A stretch of 28,352 nucleotides of DNA from DATKCN01 sp035513175 (GCA_035513175.1 DATKCN010000213.1:1-28352); one strand, 5' to 3'; positions 14,710 through 22,826 are shown, counted from the first letter of the stretch. Translations and numbers: made by a program. Notes: a model not told the origin generated them from the letters alone.

Positions 14710-15666
14710 CTAGCGCGAACGCAGGCGAGGGTCGAGGGCGTCACGCAGGCCGTCGCCCATGAAGTTAATGGCGAGGATCGTCATGGTGATCAGGAGTCCG
14801 GCGGGGACCCAGAGCCACCATCTTGACTCCAGAACGGTCAGCGACTGCGCTTCGGCCAGCATGTTGCCCCAGCTCGCGGTTGGTCTCCGCACGCCGAGTC
14901 CCAGGAAGCTGAGCCCGGCTTCGAGCAGGATCGCCTGCGCCACGCCAAACGTCGCTGCGACGATGATCGGCGCCAGCGCATTCGGGGCCAGATGGCGCAC
15001 CACGATGCGCAGGCGCGGCACGCCGATCGATCGCGCGGCAAGAATGAAGTCGCGTTCCCGTAGCGACAGGAACTCGGCCCGCAGCAGGCGCGCTATGGCC
15101 GGCCAGGAGAGCAGCCCCATCGCCAGGATGAGATTCCTCAGGCCCGGTCCGATGATCGCCACGACAGTGATTACGATCAGGATCGTTGGGAATGACAGGA
15201 CCACGTCAACGAACCGCATGAGCAGTGAATCGACCCACCCGCCGAGATACCCGGCAGCTGCGCCGACCGTCATGCCGATCGAAACGGCGATGAGCACGAC
15301 CGAGAGGCCGACCGTCAGCGAGATGCGCCCGGCATACAGCAGGCGGCTCAGGACATCCCGGCCCGCGGCGTCGGTGCCGAGCAGGTGCGACGAGTTTGGC
15401 GCCTGATTGAGCGCGCGCAGATCGATGGTGTACGGGCTGTGCGGCGCAAAAACAGGGGCGCCGAGGGAGACGGTGCCGAGCACGGCCAGGGTCACCAGCC
15501 CGATGAGAGCCAACCGGTGGCGGCGAAAGCGCCTCCAGACGCTCGCGCCACGGGTCGACCTCAGTGACGGCGCGACCGCCTGAGCCTGCAGAGCATCGCC
15601 CGCCACAGCCCCGGCAACGCCTGGGGGCGCGGCCCGTGGCGAGTCACTGGAACTGTTCACATCCAC
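14710..15666 (-). CDS. Oligopeptide/dipeptide ABC transporter permease, DppC type
   Basis: A 318-aa inner-membrane permease of the BPD_transp_1 family, second permease of a peptide importer. A Pro/Ala-rich N-terminal tail precedes the first helix (HRLALIGLVTLAVLGTVSLG). The DppC block HLLGTDAAGRDVLSRLLYAG is present, then about five helices with the EAA loop (ERDFILAARSIGVPRLRIVV) that contacts the ATPase, and the C-terminal SFLGLGVRRPTASWGNML. The start is GTG 15666, with a second GTG two codons in. It follows the DppB-type gene by 36 bp. metG begins 55 bp after its stop. Confidence 0.9.
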   Translation of the reverse strand: MDVNSSSDSPRAAPPGVAGAVAGDALQAQAVAPSLRSTRGASVWRRFRRHRLALIGLVTLAVLGTVSLGAPVFAPHSPYTIDLRALNQAPNSSHLLGTDAAGRDVLSRLLYAGRISLTVGLSVVLIAVSIGMTVGAAAGYLGGWVDSLLMRFVDVVLSFPTILIVITVVAIIGPGLRNLILAMGLLSWPAIARLLRAEFLSLRERDFILAARSIGVPRLRIVVRHLAPNALAPIIVAATFGVAQAILLEAGLSFLGLGVRRPTASWGNMLAEAQSLTVLESRWWLWVPAGLLITMTILAINFMGDGLRDALDPRLRSR

Positions 15667-15702
15667 GCCTTGCTTCCCCGAGCCCGGTCATGCCCGCGGC
15701 CG

Positions 15703-16665
15703 TCATGAGTACCTGATCCGCGGATCAAGCAGCGCATACAGCAGATCGGCGATCAGGTTGCTGATGACGATCGCGATGCCGATGACGAGCAGCGCGGCCA
15801 TGATAACCGGATAGTCGACGGCATGCAGCGACGTGATCACCAGCGTGCCCATGCCCGGCCAGGCGAAGATGGCCTCGACGATGACCGTGCCGCCGATCAG
15901 GGACGGCAGGCTCAGGGCCACGATCGTCACGACCGGGATCAATGCATTGCGCAGCGCGTGTCGGATAACCACCGCGGTGGGATGCAGCCCCTTGGCCCGC
16001 GCGACCTGCACGTAATCCTGGCTGAGGGTCTCCAGCATGCTGGAGCGGACGTAGCGGATGAGCGGCGCGGCCGCCGACAGCCCGAGCACGGAGGCCGGCA
16101 GGATCAGATGGTGCAGGCTGTTGAAGAAGGAGCCCGTGCCGCCGATCGTGCCCATGCCGGCCGTCGGCGTCCAGCCAAGGGTGACGGCGAAGATATAGAT
16201 CAGGCCGAGCGCCAGGAAGAAGTTCGGGATCGAGACGGCCAGGAAGGCCAGCACGGTCAGGACGTAGTCGGTGCGCGAGTACTGGCGCACTGCCGACAGG
16301 ATGCCCAGCGGCACGGCGATGGTCAGCGCGATCGCCTGCGCCGTGCCCATGAGCTTGAGTGTCGGCCAGAACCGCTCGCTCACCTTAGCCGAGACAGGTT
16401 GCCGGTCGTTGTAGGAGAAGCCGAAGTTGCCGCGCGCCACCTGACCGAGCCAGAGCACGTAGCGCACCGGCATCGGCTGGTTCAGCCCGAGCTGTTCTCG
16501 CTGCGTCTCGACCCAATCCGGACCAAGCGCCGACGCCGTTTCCGGGTCGATCATGGCCATGACCGGGTCGCCCGGAGCCAGATTCATCATGATGTAGACG
16601 GCCAGTGTGATCGCTGCCAGCACGGGCACACTGACCACCAGCCGTCGCAGGATGTATCGGCCCAC
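15703..16665 (-). CDS. Oligopeptide/dipeptide ABC transporter permease, DppB type
   Basis: A 320-aa integral membrane permease that pairs with the DppC-type protein to form the channel. The N-terminus MGRYILRRLVVSVPVLAAIT leads into the DppB signature NLAPGDPV, then six helices with the EAA loop (DYVQVARAKGLHPTAVVIRH) and the C-terminal AIFAWPGMGTL and NLIADLLYALLDPRIRY. It lies 53 bp after the binding-protein gene, with a perfect hairpin in that gap that probably tunes relative expression. The length is typical. Confidence 0.92.
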   Translation of the reverse strand: MGRYILRRLVVSVPVLAAITLAVYIMMNLAPGDPVMAMIDPETASALGPDWVETQREQLGLNQPMPVRYVLWLGQVARGNFGFSYNDRQPVSAKVSERFWPTLKLMGTAQAIALTIAVPLGILSAVRQYSRTDYVLTVLAFLAVSIPNFFLALGLIYIFAVTLGWTPTAGMGTIGGTGSFFNSLHHLILPASVLGLSAAAPLIRYVRSSMLETLSQDYVQVARAKGLHPTAVVIRHALRNALIPVVTIVALSLPSLIGGTVIVEAIFAWPGMGTLVITSLHAVDYPVIMAALLVIGIAIVISNLIADLLYALLDPRIRYS

Positions 16666-16684
16666 GGGTCTCCACTATCTGTCT

Positions 16685-16702
16685 CCAGGGCCCACGCCCT
16701 GG
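16685..16702. promoter_or_regulatory. Intercistronic hairpin after the binding-protein gene
   Basis: CCAGGGC (16685-16691), loop CCAC, GCCCTGG (16696-16702): a perfect 7-bp stem with a four-base loop, between the stop of the binding protein and the start of the first permease. Such hairpins often protect the upstream message and lower downstream transcription, giving more binding protein than permease. There is no U-tract. Confidence 0.5.
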
Positions 16703-16718
16703 CGGATGGCGCCGGCGA

Positions 16719-18599
16719 TCAGGCTTCTTCGATGTACCAGCTTGCCGCGTCCCACACCGTATTATCACGGAAGGCCGGGGCGGACGCTCCACGGACGCGG
16801 CTCGCGTAGGCGCTGATGTTGTTGGGAGCGAACAGATAGATCTCCGGGACATCTTCGGAAATGATCTGCGCCAGCTCGGTGTAGATCGCGATCCGTTCGT
16901 CGATGTTGCCCGAAGCCCGCCCCATGACGAAGAGCTCGTCGACTCTCGGATTGCTGTAGCGGGCGTAGTTGGTGCCGCCTGGCGGAATGCCGCTGGTTGC
17001 CAGCGTCGCCGTCGCCTGGTCCGGGTCGCCGACCGAGCCGCCAAGCACACGGAAGTCGAAGTTATCGTTCTCAAGGCTTCTGACGTTCAGCTCCGCGAAG
17101 TCGATCGGCGCCAGCCCGACGGTGACGCCGACATCGGCCCACATCTGCTGGATGATCGTCAGGGTCGTAATCCACCACGGGTTCGTGTCGGCGGCGAAGA
17201 TGAACTCGATCGCTTGATTGCTGTCCCAGCCACCCTCCGCGAGCAGCTCACGGGCCCGGTCGGGATCGTAGTTGTACTCGGTCATGCCGGTGATCTGATC
17301 GGTCCATTCCGGCGCGGAAAATGGGGCATGGATCACGAACCCTTCGCCCAGCAGCGCGGCGTCCAGGATGCCTTGCGCGTCGATGGCGTAGGCCATCCCC
17401 TGCCGCACGAGCTTGTTCTGGAAGTACTCGCGGTTCAGGTTGAACACCAGCTTGGAGACCGTCGCGGATCGGACGCTGTTGATCTCGACGTTGGGCAGCG
17501 CCCGCGTGCGCTCGACCTCGTCAAACTCGATGAAGGGCACGATGTCGAGCTCGCCGGTCTGCAGTTGGGCTTGCGCGACGCTGGAGGTCACGATCACGCC
17601 GATGATGCGATCGAGGTTGGCCGGTGTGCCGTAATAGTCATCGTTGCGCTCGAAGACCATGAACTGATCAACCTCGTACCGGCCAAACTTGAAGGCTCCC
17701 GCCGTCACCGTTGGGGCCCGCGAGAACTCGTGCTGTGCCAGCTCCTCGGGCGCCACATCCCCGAGGATGTGCTGTGGCAGGATGCCGAAGCCGCCGGTGC
17801 CGCAGATCGAGAGGAAGAAGACCGCGTCCGGGGCTTCCAGCGTGAACTCGATCGTCAGGTCATCCGGCGTGCTGATCCCGGAGAGGCTGTCGGACACAGC
17901 CGCGTCAAAGTCCGCGGCCCCTTGAATGCTGAGCAGGCGCCCGCGCCAGACGCTGGCCGTGCTGCGGTTGATGGCGCGCTCGAAGGTGAAGCGCACATCT
18001 TCCGAGGTCAGCTGCTCGCCATCCGTGAACATGATGTTGTCATGCAACGTGAACGTGTAGACCGTCGCGTCCGGGGACACCTCGATGGTTTCGGCGAGGT
18101 CGAGCATCGGCTCGAATCCGTCGCCGATCTTGGCAATCGCGCCGTACATCAATGCCTCGAACGCATGCTCGCGATTCGAGGTCGAGAAGAGCGGGTTGAA
18201 CGTTCTCGGCGCGGAGCCGTAGTGCCAGCGGACTTCTCCGCCAGAGGTCACCGCTGACGTGTCAGCGGTTGCGGTCGGGTCAGGCGCTGTCGTGGCCGGG
18301 GGCGCTGACGTGCCAGGCGTCGCGGTGGCGGCCTGAGGAGCCGGAGTCGTGCCGGCCCCAGCAGTCGGTGTTGCCTCCTGGGGAGCCGCGGTCGCGTCCG
18401 CGCCGGTCGTCGCCGTCGCCGCCGTTTCAGGCGCCGTCGTCGCGGTCGGATCGTCGTCGCCGCCGCAGGCGGCCAGCAGCGCCGAGAACCCGGTGGCCGC
18501 GAAGCCCAACATGCCGGCGCGCTTCATCAGCACGCGACGATTCATCGATGTCTGAGTCTGTTGAAGCAACGCATCCTGAATGTGCCGGTAGCGGGACAT
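16719..18599 (-). CDS. Peptide-binding lipoprotein of an ABC importer (SBP_bac_5)
   Basis: A 626-aa solute-binding protein that captures oligopeptides or similar ligands outside the membrane. A basic N-terminus with RR (21-22) precedes a hydrophobic stretch and the lipobox LLAACG with Cys45; the RR and the position suggest Tat export. Residues about 50-120 are a Thr/Ala/Pro linker. The mature domain shows family hallmarks: RTFNPLFS, VYTFTLHDNIMFTDGEQLTS with EDVRFTFERA, and the C-terminal VPEIYLFAPNNISAY. The start at 18599 is chosen because GGAGGAGGAG precedes it; the frame continues to 18623. First gene of the transporter cluster, with two promoters upstream. No dpp/opp ATPase lies in the window. 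Confidence 0.9.
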   Translation of the reverse strand: MSRYRHIQDALLQQTQTSMNRRVLMKRAGMLGFAATGFSALLAACGGDDDPTATTAPETAATATTGADATAAPQEATPTAGAGTTPAPQAATATPGTSAPPATTAPDPTATADTSAVTSGGEVRWHYGSAPRTFNPLFSTSNREHAFEALMYGAIAKIGDGFEPMLDLAETIEVSPDATVYTFTLHDNIMFTDGEQLTSEDVRFTFERAINRSTASVWRGRLLSIQGAADFDAAVSDSLSGISTPDDLTIEFTLEAPDAVFFLSICGTGGFGILPQHILGDVAPEELAQHEFSRAPTVTAGAFKFGRYEVDQFMVFERNDDYYGTPANLDRIIGVIVTSSVAQAQLQTGELDIVPFIEFDEVERTRALPNVEINSVRSATVSKLVFNLNREYFQNKLVRQGMAYAIDAQGILDAALLGEGFVIHAPFSAPEWTDQITGMTEYNYDPDRARELLAEGGWDSNQAIEFIFAADTNPWWITTLTIIQQMWADVGVTVGLAPIDFAELNVRSLENDNFDFRVLGGSVGDPDQATATLATSGIPPGGTNYARYSNPRVDELFVMGRASGNIDERIAIYTELAQIISEDVPEIYLFAPNNISAYASRVRGASAPAFRDNTVWDAASWYIEEA

Positions 18600-18618
18600 C
18601 GTCTCCTCCTCCTGCATC

Positions 18619-18646
18619 GTCATACCCCCGCGCCAGGAACTGTCAA
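18619..18646 (-). promoter_or_regulatory. Proximal promoter of the peptide-importer cluster
   Basis: The minus strand has TTGACA (18641-18646), a 16-bp spacer and TATGAC (18619-18624). Start would be near 18612, giving a 13-nt leader that is almost exactly the GGAGGAGGAG ribosome site. The -35 lies within CCAG...CTGG, a short inverted repeat that could bind a regulator. Confidence 0.55.
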
Positions 18647-19009
18647 CTGGCCCATGAGCCGTTCACCGTTGAGCTCGAATCCATACTGGACGCGCCGCTG
18701 ACGGCGGCCGCTTGACGAATTCGTCCCCGCCATCTCCTGGCTCAGGTTGCTGGTCGACATCCACCGGGACATCCGGGAATGTCGAGTCGTCGACGCCTCT
18801 GATCCTGATTGGTTAGCGACCTGCCAGCCGAGCCGAGATCCCCCCACACTCGGGCGCCAACTGACCGCGGAACGGGATGTCCTTTCGACAAGAGCCGCGC
18901 AGCGCCGCGGGCTCAGGTTCTATGACGAGATGTCTGCCAGGGCTCCCGGTGCGATTGCACGAAGGAAACGTGCCCTATGCCACTATGTCATGACGCGCTG
19001 ACTGGACGT

Positions 19010-19038
19010 ATCATAATGGAGGGCCAAAACGGTGTCAA
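19010..19038 (-). promoter_or_regulatory. Distal promoter of the peptide-importer cluster
   Basis: The minus strand has a perfect TTGACA (19033-19038), a 17-bp spacer and TATGAT (19010-19015), among the best sigma-70-like matches in the window. Transcription would start near 19003 and run about 400 nt before the binding-protein ATG. Confidence 0.6.
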
Positions 19039-19160
19039 GTAGCCCGCGGATTCGCATTGTGGCTTCCACAAGCCAAAAACCGCATCATGAGTGGAAAACT
19101 GAACCCAGCGCGCGGCGCCACGAGAGAACCATGCTGATCGTTAGCACAATCTACTCTTCT

Positions 19161-19229
19161 GACCGTGACCGGCCGCTGAGAAGCGTTTCACTCCCGGCCG
19201 ATCGTGCGCCGCTGAGAACGCTCACGGTC
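19161..19229. repeat. Inverted-repeat-bounded pair of direct repeats
   Basis: GACCGTGA (19161-19168) and TCACGGTC (19222-19229) are perfect inverted 8-mers. Between them GCCGCTGAGAA occurs twice (19172 and 19208). It lies 50-118 bp past the stop of the oxidoreductase gene and could fold in its transcript end. Confidence 0.35.
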
Positions 19230-19278
19230 GCCGCACGACCTTGCGTCGCATTGCCGGGCTTCGAGCGGGTAGCGATCA

Positions 19279-20196
19279 TCAGGCGGTCAGAGTGCCTGCC
19301 GCAAACTGCTCCCGCAACTCTGGAATGACCTGCTCGGCAATGTTCCGCAAAGCCCGGCTTGGCGACCCCGTCGGGATGCTGAAAATGAATGACCGGACAC
19401 CGACCCGGACGTAGTCCTCAACGTGCTTGCGAAACACGTCCTCGCTCGCGACCAGAGCGAGCTGGTCCTTCCCGGCGTGCCGCACCCAGCGGATGTCTGC
19501 CGGGTCGCGCCCGATCTCCTGACAGCGACCGATCAGCTGTTCACCATTAGCCCGGTATTCGTCCGGCGTGTCGGCTCGCCCATCCCACTGATCCGCGTAA
19601 GCCGCGACGTAGCGCAGCATCCGCTTGCCGGTGGAGCCAATCAGGATGGGGATATGACCGAAGACCGGCTTGGGCTCGAACGGGGCATCCACCAGACGAT
19701 AGTGCTGTCCCTCGAAGGTCGTGCGCTCCTGCGTTTCGAGCAGGCGGTTCATCTCCATCGCCTCGGCGAACCGATCGACCCGCTCCCTGGCCGAGGGGAA
19801 CTCAATGCCATAGGCTTCGTGCTCGCGCTCGTTCCACGACGCGCCAACGGCGAGAACGAGCCGGCCGCCGGAGATGTGGTCGACGGTAACCGCCTGCTTG
19901 AACAGCACGGCTGGCAGGCGGTGCGTCATGCCGGTTACCATCAGCCCGAGCTGCACGCGCGTCGTCATCTGGGCGAAACCCGCCAGCAGGGTCCAGCCGT
20001 CGAGCGTCTCGCCCATCTCGCTGTCGCTGAGGGAGAAGAAGTGATCGAAGGCCCAGACAGAGTCCCAGCCGGTTTCCTCGGCGAAGCGCCATTGCTCCTG
20101 CATCTCGCTCCACGACTGCCAGTGCTGGCTGCTCTTCACGCCGAAGGCGAGCGCGTTGGACGGTGGGTTCTTGCCGTACGTGGGTCCGCCAGACAT
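19279..20196 (-). CDS. F420-dependent LLM-class oxidoreductase
   Basis: A 305-aa luciferase-like TIM-barrel oxidoreductase, probably using coenzyme F420 rather than FMN. Typical blocks are FAEETGWDSVWAFDHFF near residue 40, QLGLMVTGMTHRLPAVLFKQ, DHISGGRLVLAVGASWNERE, and PILIGSTGKRMLRYVAAYAD. The start at 20196 is preceded by GGAAGGAA, an excellent ribosome site; the reading frame extends further to 20445, but that part is REP-like and antisense sequence. The substrate is unknown. It is monocistronic, with an extended -10 at 20237-20245 and a leader of about 34 nt. F420 use is inferred from family resemblance. Confidence 0.87.
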   Translation of the reverse strand: MSGGPTYGKNPPSNALAFGVKSSQHWQSWSEMQEQWRFAEETGWDSVWAFDHFFSLSDSEMGETLDGWTLLAGFAQMTTRVQLGLMVTGMTHRLPAVLFKQAVTVDHISGGRLVLAVGASWNEREHEAYGIEFPSARERVDRFAEAMEMNRLLETQERTTFEGQHYRLVDAPFEPKPVFGHIPILIGSTGKRMLRYVAAYADQWDGRADTPDEYRANGEQLIGRCQEIGRDPADIRWVRHAGKDQLALVASEDVFRKHVEDYVRVGVRSFIFSIPTGSPSRALRNIAEQVIPELREQFAAGTLTA

Positions 20197-20236
20197 AGCG
20201 CGTTCCTTCCGGATGAGGTCTTCCGCGCGGGTGCGC

Positions 20237-20245
20237 AGTGTAGCA
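20237..20245 (-). promoter_or_regulatory. Extended -10 (TGCTACACT) of the oxidoreductase gene
   Basis: Same TGCTACACT as upstream of metG, within a 16-base identical block. The start would be near 20230. The region where a -35 would lie is occupied by the REP-like palindrome, so recognition may depend on the extended -10. Confidence 0.5.
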
Positions 20246-20254
20246 TGGGCGCGG

Positions 20255-20298
20255 GAACCCCACCCCCAACCCCTCCCTGCGCGGAGAGGGGAGCGAGG
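20255..20298. repeat. REP-like palindrome, single unit
   Basis: Sequence of the AACCCCACCCCCAACCCC type followed by a hairpin with CCCCTC (20270-20275) and GAGGGG (20286-20291) arms. It is related to the arms of the repeat inside the WecG-type gene. It lies between the oxidoreductase promoter and the oppositely oriented family fragment. Confidence 0.6.
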
Positions 20299-20341
20299 TA
20301 GGGCGTGTGCTGGCTGAGTGTTGACGTGATGGGAAACGCGG

Positions 20342-20503
20342 ATGACGCTGGAGATGTCGCTGCCGCGGGCGGGCGGCGAGGGATCGGCTGATCGCGTGGC
20401 GCGGGTGGCGGAGCTGGGCATTGAGCATGTCTTCTTTTCGATCACGGCGCCGGTGGACGAGCGGATGCAGGCGATGGGGGAACTGCGGCGCAGCGTTCGC
20501 TGA
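20342..20503 (+). pseudogene. C-terminal remnant of an LLM-class oxidoreductase
   Basis: A 53-codon frame from ATG 20342 to TGA 20503, preceded in frame by a stop. Its second half, DRVARVAELGIEHVFFSITA and PVDERMQAMGELRRSV, resembles the C-terminal segment of F420-type LLM oxidoreductases, where the last strand (LGIDHVIF-like) precedes the final helix. No barrel-encoding sequence precedes it. It is oriented opposite to the intact family member at 19279-20196 and probably derives from a lost second copy. The match rests on a short region. Confidence 0.45.
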
Positions 20504-20564
20504 CGCGCCGGGCGGTAGACCCGAGGGGTAGGCGGGGCAGGATCACCCGGCGTGTCGGGCGTCC

Positions 20565-20616
20565 AACCCCCGCGTTCCCGCCCCTCGGCCCTCGGCCTTC
20601 ATCCCCCGGCCCTCTA
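20565..20616 (-). repeat. GGGATGARGGCCGAGG dispersed repeat, second copy
   Basis: Read on the minus strand it starts at the TAG of the PIG-L gene and continues GAGGGCCGGGGGATGAAGG, then CCGAGGGCCGAGGGG. It matches the repeat following the peptidase gene at 9995-10038, with the same orientation relative to the upstream gene. Confidence 0.5.
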
Positions 20617-21432
20617 CCCAATTACCACCCGGTGAAACTCCTCGGACGCGCCGACGCCGTGCTTCTCGCCGTTCTTCGCCAAGCCCTCACGGATCATGCG
20701 CTCGACATCCGCGAAGTGCGCGCCGAGCTGGCAGTCGTGGGCGCGCAGGGCGGCGATCTTCATGTCGACCGTGTCGGTCACGTCGACGAAGTGGTTGAGC
20801 ACCGGCGCGCCGACGATCCACAGCTCCTTGACCCGGTGCGGCTCGAACCCTTCGTCCAGCAGCTCCGGGAAGTCCCAGGCGTTGCGGGCAGCCGGATACA
20901 CGGCGGCGGTGGTCGCCACGCCGACCGCCAGGTGGTCCGGGTGGTGGCGGCCAATGAAGAACTCGTCCCAGCGGCGGTCCGGGCTGGGGCTGACCAGGAT
21001 CGACGGCTTCACCCGGCGGATCACGCGCGTTATGTCACGGCGAAGTTCCAACGTCGGCTCGACCCGACCGTCGGGATAGTCGAGGAACTCGACCCCGGCC
21101 AGCCCCAGCACGCGGGCAGACTCGCGCTGCTCGGCCTTGCGCATGTCGGCGATCGCCTTGCGGGCGGCAGGGCCGACATCGGCCGCGTGGTCGTCGCCGC
21201 CGCCGGACGCGTCGGTCACGATCAGGAACCAGACCTCCCAGCCGTCGCGGGTCCAGGTCGCCACCGTCGCGGCGCAGCCGAACTCGGCGTCGTCCGGGTG
21301 AGCGACGACAACCAGCGCTCGCTTCGGCATCTCCTCGGGCGGCGCTTCAAGCGTCTCGTCGCTGGTGTCCAGCTCTTCCTGGCCGTGGGCCGGCGTCTGG
21401 TCGAGCGTGTCCGCGCGCTTCTCCTCTGTCAT
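20614..21432 (-). CDS. PIG-L (LmbE-like) N-acetylglucosaminyl deacetylase family protein
   Basis: A 272-aa zinc-dependent deacetylase of the PIG-L/LmbE family, which removes acetyl from N-acetylglucosamine-type groups in glycolipids, thiol cofactors or glycans. Zinc ligands are in AHPDD (44-48) and HHPDH (163-167). The RKAEQRESARVLGL block that follows the first strand pair is typical. A ~35-residue acidic tail precedes the domain. The start at 21432 follows GGGAG; another frame start lies at 21471. It lies 78 bp after the MFS gene on the same strand, so the pair may be co-transcribed. A TAGAAT box at 21470-21475 could give it its own start. Mycothiol or bacillithiol involvement is possible but unsupported. 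Confidence 0.87.
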   Translation of the reverse strand: MTEEKRADTLDQTPAHGQEELDTSDETLEAPPEEMPKRALVVVAHPDDAEFGCAATVATWTRDGWEVWFLIVTDASGGGDDHAADVGPAARKAIADMRKAEQRESARVLGLAGVEFLDYPDGRVEPTLELRRDITRVIRRVKPSILVSPSPDRRWDEFFIGRHHPDHLAVGVATTAAVYPAARNAWDFPELLDEGFEPHRVKELWIVGAPVLNHFVDVTDTVDMKIAALRAHDCQLGAHFADVERMIREGLAKNGEKHGVGASEEFHRVVIG

Positions 21433-21510
21433 GCGCTCCCTGTTCCTGATCGAGCAGTCGTTGCCCCTCATTCTAGCGGGAGACGCGGCGGGATTATTCC
21501 GACGCCGCGG

Positions 21511-22782
21511 TTACGGCCCCGTCGAGATCGGGGACGCAGGCGGCTCTTCTGGCGCTGACGCTACCACCGCCCGCGCGGCGTTCAGCGCGAGCGTGACCCA
21601 GACGGCCGCGACGAGCATGACGGCGGCGCTGGCGACGAAGACGAAGCGCAGGTCGATCGTGGTCGCCAGCAGTGAGCCGCCCAGCGGCCCGATAAAGCCC
21701 CCGAACGAGGCCGCCGCGCTGGTCACGCCGAACACGACGCCCCGCCGTTCCGGTGGCGTGAGGTCCGCGACCACCGCCTGCGCGCTGGGAATGATGCCGC
21801 CGGTCGCGACGCCCAGCAGTCCGTAGCAGACGATCAGCTGCCACGGGGATTGCGCCAGTGCCAGCGGCAGGAAGAGCGCGGCCACCGAGAAGCAGGCGAC
21901 GATCAACACCAGCCGGTGGCCGATGCGGTCGGAGGCGCGGCCAATCACGAGCGACGCCACGGCGCTGCCGACCCCGGAGACGCCGAAGGTCAGCCCGGCC
22001 AGCGTCGCGACGCGCGCGCCGGGCGCGGCCAGATCCTCGACAAACAGCGGCAGCAGCGGTTGCATCGCGCCGGTCGTCGCCCGCAGAGCCAGCATGATGC
22101 CGACAGCCGCTGGCAGAGCGCCGACCATCAGGATCACCTTCAACGGGAGAACACGGGCTGCTTCGACTCCGGCGCTCCGTCGCGCTGGCGTGAAAACCTC
22201 GCGCGTCTGCGTGATAACGAGCCCGGCGGCCAGGAACAGCAGCGCCGCGCCGATCCCGAATACCGGGCGGTAGCCGATCTGGTCGGCCAGCACGCCGCCG
22301 ATCAGCGGCCCGAGCGAGAAGCCGGTGAAGATGGCGGTCTGCAACAGGCCCATCGCATATCCCAGCCGCTCCCGGGGAGTCGTGGCGGCGACCATCGTCA
22401 TCGCGGCGGCGACAGTGCCGGAGAACGCGCCATCGAGGATGAAGAGCACGAGCAGTTGCCACGGCGCGACGACCAGGCCCATCAACCCGGTCGTCACCGC
22501 GCCGCACAGCATGGCGCGCACGACCATCGGCTTGCGCCCCCAGCGGTCGGCGGCCATGCCCCAGAACGGCGCCGTGATGGCCATGAACCCGGCGCTGGCA
22601 GCGGACATGGCGCCCGCCCACAGCGCGCGGCTCTCGAACGACTCGGCGCCCAATTCGACCAGGTAGAAGGGCAGGAAGGGATAGGCCAGGCAGAAGCCGA
22701 GGATGGTCAGCGTCTCGGCAACCCACAGCACGTAGAGGTTGCGCTGCCACGAGATGCCCGCGCCTTGCGCTCCGCTCTCCAC
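21511..22782 (-). CDS. MFS multidrug-type exporter
   Basis: A 423-aa major facilitator with about 12 helices, probably a proton-driven exporter. Signatures: the loop 2-3 motif GMAADRWGRKPMVV, GFSLGPLIGGVLAD in helix 5 (antiporter motif C-like), and the second-half repeat GRASDRIGHRLVLI. I place the start at GTG 22782, where GGAG lies 7 nt upstream and the first helix (NLYVLWVAETLTILGFCLAY) follows. The frame continues to 22908, but that part overlaps the promoter region of the divergent regulator. A perfect palindrome at 22827-22841 lies between the two genes, which suggests that the neighbouring regulator or another factor controls it. Confidence 0.88.
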   Translation of the reverse strand: MESGAQGAGISWQRNLYVLWVAETLTILGFCLAYPFLPFYLVELGAESFESRALWAGAMSAASAGFMAITAPFWGMAADRWGRKPMVVRAMLCGAVTTGLMGLVVAPWQLLVLFILDGAFSGTVAAAMTMVAATTPRERLGYAMGLLQTAIFTGFSLGPLIGGVLADQIGYRPVFGIGAALLFLAAGLVITQTREVFTPARRSAGVEAARVLPLKVILMVGALPAAVGIMLALRATTGAMQPLLPLFVEDLAAPGARVATLAGLTFGVSGVGSAVASLVIGRASDRIGHRLVLIVACFSVAALFLPLALAQSPWQLIVCYGLLGVATGGIIPSAQAVVADLTPPERRGVVFGVTSAAASFGGFIGPLGGSLLATTIDLRFVFVASAAVMLVAAVWVTLALNAARAVVASAPEEPPASPISTGP

Positions 22783-22826
22783 GAGACTGCTCCACACCGA
22801 CCAACCCTGCCGCCGCCCTCGCAGGT

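Larger units (their letters stand above)
18600..19278. other. Non-coding leader/promoter region of the peptide-importer cluster
   Basis: 679 bp without a convincing gene. Two minus-strand promoters direct transcription into the importer: a distal one at 19010-19038, giving a leader of about 400 nt, and a proximal one at 18619-18646. The distal leader begins with a hairpin (GCACG/CGTGC at 18957-18973) and contains no riboswitch I can recognise. At 19161-19229, an 8-bp inverted repeat (GACCGTGA/TCACGGTC) encloses two direct copies of GCCGCTGAGAA, beyond the stop of the oxidoreductase gene. Frames here have codon use unlike the neighbours. Confidence 0.5.

Noticed and set aside
13161..14762. 533-codon plus-strand open frame antisense to metG
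   Set aside because: It lies wholly opposite an unmistakable methionyl-tRNA synthetase. In DNA this GC-rich the antisense frame often lacks stops, and its product resembles no family.
19032..19328. 98-codon plus-strand frame in the importer leader region
   Set aside because: It begins inside the -35 of a minus-strand promoter, overlaps the oxidoreductase end, and has atypical codon use.
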